Shown: positions 1 to 10,913 of the stretch, piece after piece
How the letters are laid out: each line of letters begins with the position of its first letter
How positions within the stretch are numbered: position 1 is the first letter of the stretch
DNA from: Anaeramoeba flamelloides
Taxonomy: Eukaryota; Metamonada; Anaeramoebidae
Direction of reading: 5' to 3'
NCBI GenBank assembly: GCA_027625915.1
Contig: JANTQA010000008.1
Coordinates: 8,230,501 to 8,294,500 of the forward strand
DNA: 64,000 bases
Translations under genes and position numbers: made by a program
The notes under the pieces: generated by a model
The model's database searches: none
What the model was told of the DNA's origin: nothing
What the model saw: the letters and a program-made list of their open reading frames with translations, nothing else

Positions 1-3000
1 TGCTAGATATATAGTTACAGATGAAGGGATGATGCGAATGGCTAAAAAGTATCAAAAAGGTATCTTTGGAAAATGCCCACAGGTATTTTGTAAAAGACAG
101 CCTTGCTTACCAATTGGTAGATCAGATACGCCACATAAGGTAAATCATTTTGAAATTTTGATCAACTATTACTTTATTGCTTTTTTTTTTTTTTTTTATT
201 TTATTTTTTTATACTGTTTTCCTTTTCAATTCTTTTGTGAAAGTGAATCAGATTGAGCAATTCACAAAAACACAATTTTTTTAAAAAGTGTTTTTAAATG
301 ACCTTTAAGTTTCTTTTGTTCGATTAAATAAACAAAACTATTGAAAAATTATCATTTTTGTTTCCATCAACATGAAATTATTTTTTGTTATTTCAAACAA
401 AAATTTACTTTGGCCAACAAAAACTTGTTTCGAGTAAACACACACTTAAATAATGTCTCGTTTTACTGTTTTGTATTTTTTTAACGTTTTCCAAATTCGC
501 TTTAATCAATCAAAATTCTCTCAGGTATTAGCGTCACACTCGATTCGTATATAATTAAAGTGTGTAATAATTTGAAATTAAGCCATACTAGTACCCCGAT
601 AATTACACAAATGACTCTAAAAAATCTATTATAAATGTATTAAAAAAATAAATTATTAGATTTTTTACTAATTATAATTAAAAATTTTCATTTTAGATTT
701 TTTTTTTAATTCCTTGATTCCAAACCTAAAAATAGAACCTTAAAATAGAAATATTCCAGTATTTTAAAATTAATATTTTGAACATACAAAAGTAACTATT
801 TTTACAATTTTATAATTAAAGACTAACTCAATATTCATTGGCATAAAAACCCAAAGACTGATTAACTTTGTTTCCTTTTTATAAATCTAGTTTTATTTTC
901 ATTATATTTCAGATATCTGTGGAAAAAATAATTTGAAAAATAATCTATCAGTTAATTATATAAATGATTTTAAAAAAATTGAATTTTTTATTTACTAATC
1001 TCCTTTTGGAGACAAATTTACAAAAAATATTTTTCAACTTAGAAATCTTCAGATTGATGATTCAGCCTTTAAATTAGTCTCGAAATGAAGATTTTTTTCC
1101 AAAATTCTTTTCGAATATTTAATAAATACAAGGATCGTTTTAAATTGAAGAGGATCAACTTTTAATACTACTTTACTAATTGATTTTTTAGAGATATTTG
1201 ATCCATGAGGCATGGATATGATTTACATTCAATAGCAGCATACTTTTGTTTTTGGCTTCTCCATGGTAAACGCTAATCCCTTAAGAAACAAAAATCCAAA
1301 TAATTAAGTTATATACCACCAAGTTCAAAGACAATTGTGAAATACTATATGAGGTCAACTACATTTCCAAATTTAATCTCTTAAATCATATTATATTTGA
1401 ATGAAAAAATATAATCATTTTTATCAAAGTTTTCATGTTCCGATTTAATAGTCATTAACTTGAAAAAGAAGTGAATTATTTCCTTTACTACTGAAAATCT
1501 ATTTATTACATAATTACAGTGATGAAAACAAATGAATTATTTGAAATGGACAAAAATGTAAAACAATTAAGTTTGAAGAAAATTTACAATCTTTTACAAA
1601 AAATATCTAAAAGAAGATTTTTGAAGATTTGATATTTTTACGAGCTCGGAATCTTTACAAATGATCCTAACCAAAAAAGAAGAAGAAGAACCCGTTATTT
1701 CAACAAGGATTAATTGCACAATAATTAAACTACAATATACAAAGAGATTTTTTGATGAATACATGAATTATCACGATATTAGCAATAAATTTGCCATAAT
1801 ATTAAAAAATCGCGACTAACCTAACTTTGTCGAGAAAAATCAGAAAATCACGATAATTCACAAAATCGAGATAATCCATAAAATTTCCAAAAAAAGTTAT
1901 ATTTTTTTTTGAATTAAAAAAATAAGAATCTATCAAATATTTTCGAAAATAGCCGAAAATTGAAAATACTCGAAATTTTTTTAACCATTAAAAAACACCT
2001 TTTGAACAATTTCTAAGAAACCCTAGTGCTAATACACTCTGTTTAACAGTAAAATAACAATTTTACTTTAAATACATTTTTTTTTTTTTTTTGAAAAATA
2101 CCATTTAAAAAATAAAAAATTTTAGGGAATTATATTCAACCGATTTTGTGTGAAGAGAATTGGTATCTTAGATGACTAACATTTCTGATCATTGCTAAAT
2201 GTTAATAAAATGAGAGAAAATATCTTTGTAAAGACATTTTCTCATTGTGTATCATTACAGAAAATATTGAGAAATCTTAAATACAATCCAAAAATAACCA
2301 GAGTAATATCTAATCGTACAATTTTACCCATACCCTTCCCCTACATAAGGTGACCCATGCCAATTTAACTTTCCATCCCAGAAAAGGAACTGGTTTAACC
2401 AAAACATACAAACACAACCCTTACCAATACCCTGACACACCCCATACCAATACCCTGACATACCTATACACTTACCCTAACAAGTACTAACATACTCAAA
2501 TATTCTCAAAAGATTCCAAAACCTCTTTATAGTCGTTTAAAGTAGAAAATTCAAAAAAAATATTTTATCTGAAAGTAAAATTGTTATTTTACCGTTAAAC
2601 TGAGTATATTGGCACTAGGGAATCTTAGAAATTGTTCAAAAAGTGTTTTTTAATGGTTAAAAAAATCACGAGTATTTTCGATTTTCGGCTATTTTTGTGA
2701 ATATTTCAATCACTCAAAAAGTTTTTTCTTTTCATTTTTCTAGTTTTTTAACAAAAAAGTAAAATTACACATTAATATTACGATTAAAAAAATAATCACC
2801 CATTCAGAAAATTTACTTGCATTAATAATAGATGTGTTTTTTTTAAAATGGGTGTTTCTCTTCACAAGTTAAATAAACCAAAAAGAATAAAGAAGAATTT
2901 TCCATTCTTATTAATGATTGATTTTTCAAAAATCTCTTAAAAATCCAGTAATTATAAGAAAAAATGACAAAAAAGTTTTCAAAAGTTTCTTTAAAACAGT

Positions 3001-3856
3001 CAACAAACTTCAATATAGCTATTTTAAAAACCTATATGGAAATCTTTTTTGATCACACTTTTTTAATATGACTGTAATTTGTACACCAAGTTAAATTAAT
3101 GAAAAAAAAATATATATATTTTATTGACATTAACAACAAATAATTGTATTAAAAATAATTTTCAAAGAGTGTGATCAAAAAAGATTTCCATATAGGTTTT
3201 TAAAATAGCTATATTGAAGTTTGTTGACTGTTTTAAAGAAACTTTTGAAAACTTTTTTGTCATTTTGTTTTAAAATCGACAAAGTATTCTTAAAAAATAT
3301 TATCCTGAGTTGCAAGCATTTTAATAAAATATTTCCCAAAAGATGATTAAAATTTTTCATTTTCATTCTTTTGTTCTTTTTTAATAAGTAGGGGATTGTA
3401 CAAATAGTTTTTTTTTTTTTTTGATTTGATTTTGTTCTTTAATTATCAAACTGCATGAAAAAAGTAATTGAAAAAATCTTACAGGAAAATTAAATATTTT
3501 TTTTTTTGATCTTTTTTCATTATTTTCTGTTATTTTTTCATAATTAATAATCTATTCTTGTACTAATTGTATAAAAATGTATTCATCACTTAAATTTCTT
3601 TTTTGAATAATAGGGTTCTGTCAAACTCTATTGTCCAAAATGTAGGGATGTTTATCTTGCAAAAACAAAATTTAGAAGGATCGATGGAGCTTACTTTGGA
3701 ACGACATTTGCTCATATGCTATTGAATGTACATCCACAATTATCCCCAAGAGAGGCCCCACGTAAATATGTTCCAAAAATTTTTGGATTTGAAATACATC
3801 CATCTGTTTCTCCATATCAAGAAGACGAAGAGGATGAAAAGGAAAAGAACAATTAA
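1..3856 (+). CDS. CSNK2B: Casein kinase 2 regulatory (beta) subunit, 5' end outside window
   Basis: CK2 beta is the dimeric regulatory subunit of protein kinase CK2. It stabilises the holoenzyme and guides substrate choice. Two exons are seen: 2-139 (frame starts at base 2) and 3614-3856 (TAA stop), joined in phase 0 across an intron at 140-3613 (donor GTAAAT, acceptor TAG). Exon 1 reads [20 protein letters not shown], then CPQVFC and LPIGRSD. Exon 2 reads [12 protein letters not shown], then [25 protein letters not shown] and an acidic end rich in D, E and K. The two cysteine pairs (CPQVFC and CPKC) form the family's zinc-binding dimerisation site, and the LPIGLSD-type and IHP motifs are characteristic. 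The protein stops shortly after the conserved core, with an acidic tail. The intron is 3,474 nt, very large against the short introns elsewhere in this window, and holds two foldback repeats. The N-terminal half lies upstream of base 1. Confidence 0.95.
1936..2706. repeat. Foldback repeat with C-rich loop in CK2 beta intron
   Basis: Two imperfect inverted arms of about 130 nt (1936-2068 and 2573-2706) share TAACCATTAAAAAACAC, the AACAATTTCTAAGA tract and AAAATAACAATTTTACTT. The loop of roughly 500 nt contains a C-rich stretch (about 2325-2490) with the tandem-like unit TACCAATACCCTGACA. It codes for nothing recognisable. It is probably a non-autonomous DNA transposon or foldback element, with target duplication not resolved. 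Confidence 0.75.
2961..3266. repeat. Near-perfect 99-nt inverted repeat (hairpin) in CK2 beta intron
   Basis: Arm 1 (2961-3059) and arm 2 (3168-3266) appear to be exact reverse complements over about 99 nt, separated by a 108-nt AT-rich spacer. A hairpin this perfect in drifting intron DNA is either recent or maintained by conversion. Transcribed with the gene, it would form a long intronic RNA duplex. Open frames within the arms are incidental. Confidence 0.88.
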
Positions 3857-4679
3857 TCCAGATTTATTATTATCAAGCATTAAATATTTTTTTTCACAAA
3901 AAATGTAATAGAATCGTTAAATTTTATTTAATTTTTTTCTTACTGAGAAAGTTTTAAAACTTTTTCCTATTATGAAATTCAATTTTCGAATTGGCCCTTT
4001 ACACGAGAAGATGGCGGATTGAAAATCCTCCATGTTACGCCAGAAATGGTCATTTAACTCTGATTTGAACAATAATTATTAGTTTTAATCAAAAAAAGAA
4101 AAATTTGGATAAAAGAAAAAAATAAATTTGAAAAATAATTTCTCAAGAAAAAGGGAAAACTTAATTTTTTTTTAGCATTTTTTAGATATTCTTCCTTTTT
4201 TTTCTTTTTATAATAAATATAAGAATACCCATTTAAATAATTTATGAATTTTCTAAATTTTAATATATGGGTAGAGCCCTAACATTTTAGATGTTTTTAT
4301 TTACAGTTAGCTTTTTTTACTTTTGAAAATTAAAAGAAAATTTCTTAGATTTTCTTTTTATTTCAAAAATTAAAAAAAAACACTGTTAGCTTTTACAGAA
4401 TTCAAAAGAATTCAGTAAAATCAAAGATTTTTCTATATTCTTTTAAATTCTTGAAAATCTAGTCACTCTTAGGCTCTTGAAGGCACTTCAGGAATTCCCA
4501 AATTTTTATTTGGAATTTGATTCAAGACTCAAAAATAATTTTATTAATTACAAGATCCATAAACATGATGAATCTCTTTTTCTAAGAATATCAAAAATAG
4601 TAATTATTTTTTAATATATTAGAAATATTAAATTGTTTTTTTATTCAGATATACGTAATTTTACAATTCTTTTCAGAGG
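3857..4679. other. Intergenic spacer after CK2 beta
   Basis: No gene is seen. Around 4390-4460 is a degenerate member of a short palindromic repeat (CAGAATTCAAAAGAATT followed by AGTAAAATC) that recurs near 16521, 52282, 52510 and 52675. Confidence 0.6.
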
Positions 4680-6810
4680 GTGAGCAATAACATTGAATAT
4701 GGTCTAAATCTTCAATGATTTCGAAATTGTTTGATTTGTGAAACATATCTCACAATATTTTGATTTATTTTTATTCATAACATAAGAGTATATGTTAGGG
4801 TAATTTATAAAATTTCCGAGTTTTTAGATTGGAGTTGAACCCTTCCATATCAAATATCTTTTGTCGTTAGGTTTTTTTTTTATTATTATTTTGAAGAGAG
4901 ATTTTTTTAAATATTTTTGGACATTTCAGCTGGGACCATTTTCGAGTTGTTTAATTTGATATTTATCAAGTTCAAATTCTAATTCTTTTAAGGTGTTTGA
5001 TTGTCAGTTAATATTTTCTAATTTCTGTTATCTAAATTGAAGATTGATTAACAATTTCATGAAAATCGAAAAATTTTAATTTTTGAAATAGTTTGAATGT
5101 TCTTTTAATAAAACCCCAATTCATAATTTTCAACACACCAAAATTCGATTTGTGAAAAAAAAAAACTTATTTAATCACTTCTCGAAGATTTACCCAATTA
5201 AAACCATTCACTAATTGAAATGTTAACACTTATTTATAAATTACAATACTCACAAAACAATAAATAAATAATTATCAATACAAATAAATCAAGGATGTGT
5301 TAAAAATTTTGGAGAGAGCAAAACAAAAAAATACATTAGTAAATTTGTTTAAATTCTATTAGGAATATTGATTGATCAAATGGTTAGATACTATCAACTA
5401 ATTTTATTTGAGTTCTTCTATTTGGAACAACTCAACTTTAACATAATATAAACCTTGTAGAAAAAGTCTGGTTCAACGAAGCAAATTACGTAATTCAAAC
5501 AATGGAATGAAAACAAAAACTAAAAGATGAAAAAATGATTTTCATATTTTCCAAAAATCAAAATTATCTCCAATTTCAATGAAATTGTATTATTGTGATT
5601 GTTTGGAACATTTTAGCTATGTGGAAAATTTTGAATTTTAGTTTATATTTATTCTTGCTGAGTCGATTTTTGCTTCATTTTTATATTTAATTCTTGGGGA
5701 ATGGGGATTTATTTTTAAAAATTTAGTTACTTTTTTATTCATCTAAACATCAATTAAATTCAAATTTTTTTTTAAGCTCATATATTTCTAATCAATATAG
5801 CAATTGACTATGTAAAACCTGCTTTAAAAAAAAGAATTTTTAAAATATTAGAAAAATTCCTTTCTTTAAAAATATGATTAATTTTTTAAGATTGGTATAA
5901 AGTATATTAAAGTTGAATTTTAGATGGGTTTTTTTGTCTGACAAAATCCTGAGATAAATTTTTTTTTTGGATAGATAGTTTTTTTTTTTTTATCATTAAT
6001 TAGGTTCCTTACCAAATCTCTTACCATTCAATATATTTTTTCAACTTGATAATTTATTTCTATTAGTGATCCTTTCATTATTATTACATCATCTGTAAAT
6101 ATTTGAACATGTATTGCTAATGATTTGAGTTTATCTAGAAGAAAATAAGTTATAAAAACAAATAAAAAAAGGAGATTATGGGTCTCCTTGATACACACCC
6201 ATTCCCTCTTTTGAATAATAAACAAGTAAAAATTTTATCATTATTTCATTTTTTTTTAAACTTTTTTTATTAAATAATAAATTAGTAATTGATGGATAGA
6301 ATTATAACATTTTTGTATATCTATTGTGACAATATAAATGTTATCTTTTTTGGATTTATTTTTTTATTAAATTCATTGAAAAAGTTTAGAACTGAAATTC
6401 TCTTATCTATTTTTTTATTTTGAAAACCAAACTTTTTTTTGATTCTAAATCCCAACTGTCTTGGATCCCCACAAATAATAATTTAAGAAAAAATATTGGA
6501 AGATTTTGATTAATTGATATTGGTTGATAATTAAGTGGGACACATTCATCTCCAGATATATGAATAAATTATAAATTTCTATTTCTAATCAATTTATATT
6601 TTTTTTGAGAAATGCCGTTGATCCAATTTAAAAGATATTTTTTGAATCGTAATTTAAAATTTTTTGTAATACAAATAAAATTCACTGTTTTGTTTTTTAT
6701 TGATTTATATTGTCTAATTTTGTTAAATTCTTTAACAGATTTATTTTTTTTTGATATAAAAGTATTTCCTTAATTTATGAAGTTGAAAACATTTCTGATA
6801 CTTTAATAAA
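4680..6810 (-). mobile_element. Decayed LINE (non-LTR retrotransposon), reverse transcriptase and C-terminal knuckle
   Basis: Reading the minus strand, 6810 to about 6000 holds broken but recognisable LINE reverse-transcriptase blocks: an NYQPIS-like box near 6540, TIDIQKCYNSIHQLL near 6330, VYQGDP near 6190, then LLFLFVFITYFLLDKL and a FTDDV box (the YADD position) near 6090. These match the ordered RT motifs of non-LTR elements. At 4870-4680 a C-x2-C followed by D-x-DH-x3-C resembles the cysteine-histidine knuckle found after LINE RT domains. Several frameshifts and stops interrupt the frame, so it is a dead copy. A dispersed repeat (4990-5660) sits between RT and knuckle, so these two parts may be one LINE split by a later insertion. 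That continuity is inferred. Confidence 0.7.
4990..5660 (-). repeat. Dispersed ~0.6 kb repeat, copy 1
   Basis: It matches, in reverse complement, sequence at 58850-59440, and more weakly at 27660-28165 and 22430-22800. Shared landmarks include the CACTAATTGAAATGTTAACA tract, TACGTAATTTG, and the TTTAGCTATGTGGAAAATTT block. There is no coding potential. It is probably a non-autonomous element, and family membership is judged by eye. Confidence 0.65.
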
Positions 6811-7145
6811 ATATTTTTATATAATTTAAAGTTTGTTAAAAAATTAAGAATATCTTTTTTTGTTTTTTTACAAAAAGATAAAAAATATTAATTTAATTTG
6901 AAATAATCGAATTAATGAAAAAATTATATCCATTTATTTTTTTTAATATTTTTAATTGTTGATTAATATATTTAAGATGAACTATTCAACAAAAGAAAAA
7001 ATAAATAAATAAAATCGAAGAAAAAGAAAAAAAAAAAAATCAGAAAGAAGCTAGAAGAAAGAAGAAAGAAGAGAATGATAAGAAAGAAAGATGAGAGGAT
7101 CAAAATAAAAAAAATGTTAAAATAGAAAAAAAAAAAAACAATTGA

Positions 7146-10100
7146 TTAATTTTTAGGTTCCCTGGGTTCAACTTTTAAACTTTGTTGATACATTTTTTGG
7201 CTATCATAAACAATACTGGTTTTTTTATGAATTAAGCTTTGTATTTGAGGAACCTTTTCAAATATATATGGGGTTTGTTGGAATTGAAGTATTTGTTTAA
7301 TGATATTGGCAGTAATTTTTCTTTTTTCAAAGTTAATTAATTTGCAGCCATTTACAGAGGTTATATTATTTGGGTTTCCTTCATCATTAAACACCAGATC
7401 TGTCAAATACATTCCAACGTAGGGAAACACTGGGGGTATAATTCTTTGTAGTGCTGCCCTCATCTTACTAAAATTATTTTTTCTATTAATGAAAGCGGAA
7501 AGCCTGATCCAAATATCTTTTGCTTTATTGGGGATCATTTGCTGAGTTTTTTTCAGTCGATATATAGCTGAGGTGTTAAAAGAGGAATTGATCTCCTGTA
7601 TCAGATTAAAATTTCCAATTTTCTTTGCTTCGCGGGAAATTGAGATTAAAGCAGTCAAGTACTGCGCCCGGTTTTTCAGATTCTCAATTGATAAAGCTTC
7701 GTTCGCAAACCAATTGGAAATACTATTAAAAAATTTTGTCAATTTGAGAATATTTGGTGATAACACAAGTTTGTTTTTTTTTGTCCAATTTTGGTTAAGG
7801 AATTCTCGAGACTGTATACTCTTAAAGATTTCAAACTCATATAATGTAATTTGTCTAGTAATTTCCATTTTATCAATATCCATAAAGCGAAAGTTATTGA
7901 TGTCCTTGGGTAAAATTGGTTTTGGCATTCCATGCATCGTGTTCGGGTATTTGTGTGTATTAGACAGCTGGCCATTGTTTTTTAACATTTTATTGAGAAT
8001 TGCTTTAACCATTATACCACTTCTTTTCATTTCTTCATCTTTTAATATTGTTGTGTCGATAAATTGAAACATTTTTTGACATAGATCTTGATTTTCTTTG
8101 AAATCGAAAAAATAGGATCTAATCCAGCTATTTAAGACAGTAATGATTTTGAGTTTGATTTTTTTGATAATTTTTTCTGTATATAGTATTTTGGCATTTT
8201 TTTTTAATTCCCCAGGTGGCTTGATTAGATACCTTTGCTTAATTTTTTCTAATAATTCAACTGGGGTAATGAAATCCCGATAAGTTAATAAAAATGTTTG
8301 TAAATAATCCGTATCAGAGCCATGGAATGTAGTTAAATACTTTATTAGCCAGTCCACAGTGCCACCTGAAACATTTAATATCTCATTATTATTGCTTTTG
8401 CCGTTGTTTATATCATTCTCATTATTTGATGTTTCAACAATACATATTTGAGGATCAATTTTGATAAATTGCTGAATAAACTTTTCTTCTTCCTCTATTT
8501 CGTCTTTCATGATCGACGAAAGCCCCTTGAGTGGCTGCCTTAACAATGGCGATAAGAATATTAGTCCTGGGTCATAGCTGGTGATGAATGAAATATCTGA
8601 TCCAAATAAAAAAGAGCTTGAATAATTGGTGCTGTGTTTTTCAATTTTGGTAGATCTTTTCAAAAAATTGATCGGCTTGATTAAACTAATTTTTTTCAGT
8701 ATCCTTCGAATGTGTGGAATTTTAGTGAGTTGGTAGTTATTATTTTGAAAGGATTGGATTTTTAATAAGACATTTGAAATTTTGAGAAATTTTTGTAAAT
8801 TGATTAAAGTTTTATGATAATCTAAAAAATCTTTTTCCAAAAATTTAATTTGTGAGATTTTGTAAAAGTATAAATCCAATAAGGGAATTGTTGGAGAAAT
8901 ATTTGTTCCAAAATAGTTCTTTAGGTTTTGGGTCTTTTGATTATTACTAAATGCCCTATTCACATTTTGAAGATTTGACTGGGATTTTTGCTTTTTTAAT
9001 AATAATGTGCGATATTTTCGAAAGCAATTTTTTTTATCGGTTGTTCTGATCAGTGTATCGATAATACGTCTTGTAGTGTTGGGAATATTTCTCCATGTTA
9101 AGTCTAAACGCACGATTGGCCTTGATTGCAGTGCAGTAACAATTGCAAAAACAGTGCTATAATTCCTTAAAGCCAACAATTCCCTTGCAATGAGGCACCA
9201 AAACTCAACTATACGAACCCTTTTGTCGACTTTGCTTTCTTCAATAATCATCGAAATGACAATGTTTTTCCAGCGATCGAATAGGTATAGAAAGTCATAC
9301 AAATTGGGTGATGTTTTTTTGAAATTTTCATACTCATGCAAAGTATCGAGTTTAAATTCTGTTAATGCTATTTTGGAAAAGATTTCAAAATCTAAAATCG
9401 TGATCTGCTGGGCTATTTCGATTGGTGGCAAGTCAAAGAATTTGTATTTGCTCATATTTGTTGGCACTTGTTTCTTTGCATAGTACCTTTGATCCAGATG
9501 TAAATTTCTAAATTTTGATTCTCGGCAGTTGCTTGAATAATAGCCAAAGTCAGTCATCATTAAAACCAACTTGTGAGTTTGCTTCTTACCGAAACTGTGT
9601 GTATGTTTCTGTAAAAAGGGTTTGACTTTGCTGTTTACCCATTCCTTATGTTTTAAAAAGTCATCGCCTTGCGAATCGACCCAGATATATAACAAACTAT
9701 AAATCCTTTCACTGGCAAATTCAAGGCAAGTGTTTGAATATAACTTTGTTCTGTTGCTTGGTTTGCTCTCTTTGGCGTTTTGGAAAAAGGACAAAAACGC
9801 ACTAAATAGCTTTTCTTTGGTTGTGAAATTTCGATACACAGATATAATTTTTTTCCAAAAGTCAACTTGAAACTTGGGAGAAAACAGCAAATATTTACAC
9901 ATTTGTTGGAGGGTGCATGACCTTAATTTTGGTACCTCCTTGGAATACGAATATTTCCCTATCTGACTAGTTTCGTTTTTAATGTCCCTTTCTGGTCTGT
10001 ATTCCAGATAGGCAAGCCTGGGTTTCTTTTGAAATAAATACTCAAGCTCATTTACTTTCAAAGGCAGCATTTCACTTCCAAACCCTTGCCTTTTTTTCTC

Positions 10101-10913
10101 CAAACTATTGTATTTTGATTTCTCCTTGAATTTCGAGACGTGCCTATTGTTTCCAAACAAACCAAATCGTTGGTTTCTTGAATACAAATTTTTTAATAGT
10201 TGTTCTTTGCTTGTTAGTTTCTTGTTTGTTAGTGCCTTATTTGTTACTGTCTTGTTTGGAAGTGTCTTGCTTGTGAATCGAAAATTACTTTGGAAATTTC
10301 TTTGTTGTTCTTGCTGTTTGTGAGTTTGAAGCAATTGTTGTAGCTCATTTAATTTTTCATCTGTTTTTTCGTTTTTATTTCTTTCTCTGTCTCTGCCTAC
10401 CCCCTTTCCTTTTTGGTGAGTCTTTGTGTGTCGTTTTTTTAACATGAAAGGGATAAAGTTTTGGTTTCCTGTTAAAATGGATAATGGATCACATGTTTTC
10501 AGGAGCGCCTCTTTTTGCTGTTTTTCTTTTCTCTCTTTTTCTCTTTGTAATTGTTCTTCAATTTCTTTTCCTTTTCGCATTTGTTCTCTTTGTTTTTGTT
10601 TTTGTTCTTCCAACTGGATTTGGTTTTGTCTGTGCCTTTCCCTTTCTTCCGCTTCTTTATCGATTTTTTGTACCTTTTGCTTCAAGTGTAATTCTCTTTC
10701 TCTTTCTTTTTCTCTTTCTCTCTGGGTTAGCTTTATGTTAGTTTTTTTAACCATGAAAGGGATAAAGTTTTGGTTTCCAGTTAAAAAGGCGAGAGGATCA
10801 TTTGTTTTTTTTGACACACTTTCTGTTTGTTTGATTGGTTGATCTCCTGTTTTTTGTTTGATTTCGGAAAATTTTGAATCTAAATGCCTGTCAAGAAAAT
10901 CTAAATTGTTCAT
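7146..10913 (-). CDS. Tandem RasGEFN-RasGEF / RasGEFN-RasGEF protein
   Basis: A 1,255-residue intronless gene. RasGEF (CDC25) domains exchange GDP for GTP on Ras-family GTPases at membranes. Two full modules are present. Module 1 has a RasGEF_N domain from about residue 330 (CTLQQMCKYLLF, YRNFTTKEKLF) and a catalytic domain about 490-740 (PPIEIAQQITILDFEIF, LTWRNIP). Module 2 has RasGEF_N about 850-960 (GTVDWLIKYLTTFHGSD, FLLTYRDFITPVELLEKI) and a catalytic domain about 1010-1230 (MEITRQITLYEFEIFKSI, PPVFPYVGMYLTDLVF). The N-terminal 200 residues are E/K/R/Q-rich, probably coiled coil, and contain a motif twice, near residues 45 and 150: LTGNQNFIPFM preceded by DPL. Its function is unknown. 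The start is the first ATG of the frame and the stop is TAA. Module 2 looks closer to consensus than module 1, so one module may be regulatory. Most RasGEFs carry a single module. Confidence 0.93.
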   Translation of the reverse strand: MNNLDFLDRHLDSKFSEIKQKTGDQPIKQTESVSKKTNDPLAFLTGNQNFIPFMVKKTNIKLTQREREKERERELHLKQKVQKIDKEAEERERHRQNQIQLEEQKQKQREQMRKGKEIEEQLQREKERKEKQQKEALLKTCDPLSILTGNQNFIPFMLKKRHTKTHQKGKGVGRDRERNKNEKTDEKLNELQQLLQTHKQQEQQRNFQSNFRFTSKTLPNKTVTNKALTNKKLTSKEQLLKNLYSRNQRFGLFGNNRHVSKFKEKSKYNSLEKKRQGFGSEMLPLKVNELEYLFQKKPRLAYLEYRPERDIKNETSQIGKYSYSKEVPKLRSCTLQQMCKYLLFSPKFQVDFWKKIISVYRNFTTKEKLFSAFLSFFQNAKESKPSNRTKLYSNTCLEFASERIYSLLYIWVDSQGDDFLKHKEWVNSKVKPFLQKHTHSFGKKQTHKLVLMMTDFGYYSSNCRESKFRNLHLDQRYYAKKQVPTNMSKYKFFDLPPIEIAQQITILDFEIFSKIALTEFKLDTLHEYENFKKTSPNLYDFLYLFDRWKNIVISMIIEESKVDKRVRIVEFWCLIARELLALRNYSTVFAIVTALQSRPIVRLDLTWRNIPNTTRRIIDTLIRTTDKKNCFRKYRTLLLKKQKSQSNLQNVNRAFSNNQKTQNLKNYFGTNISPTIPLLDLYFYKISQIKFLEKDFLDYHKTLINLQKFLKISNVLLKIQSFQNNNYQLTKIPHIRRILKKISLIKPINFLKRSTKIEKHSTNYSSSFLFGSDISFITSYDPGLIFLSPLLRQPLKGLSSIMKDEIEEEEKFIQQFIKIDPQICIVETSNNENDINNGKSNNNEILNVSGGTVDWLIKYLTTFHGSDTDYLQTFLLTYRDFITPVELLEKIKQRYLIKPPGELKKNAKILYTEKIIKKIKLKIITVLNSWIRSYFFDFKENQDLCQKMFQFIDTTILKDEEMKRSGIMVKAILNKMLKNNGQLSNTHKYPNTMHGMPKPILPKDINNFRFMDIDKMEITRQITLYEFEIFKSIQSREFLNQNWTKKNKLVLSPNILKLTKFFNSISNWFANEALSIENLKNRAQYLTALISISREAKKIGNFNLIQEINSSFNTSAIYRLKKTQQMIPNKAKDIWIRLSAFINRKNNFSKMRAALQRIIPPVFPYVGMYLTDLVFNDEGNPNNITSVNGCKLINFEKRKITANIIKQILQFQQTPYIFEKVPQIQSLIHKKTSIVYDSQKMYQQSLKVEPREPKN

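Noticed and set aside
7573-8067. 164-codon frame on the plus strand
   Set aside because: Antisense to the well-supported RasGEF module 2. Its hydrophobic composition is a mirror of that coding strand.
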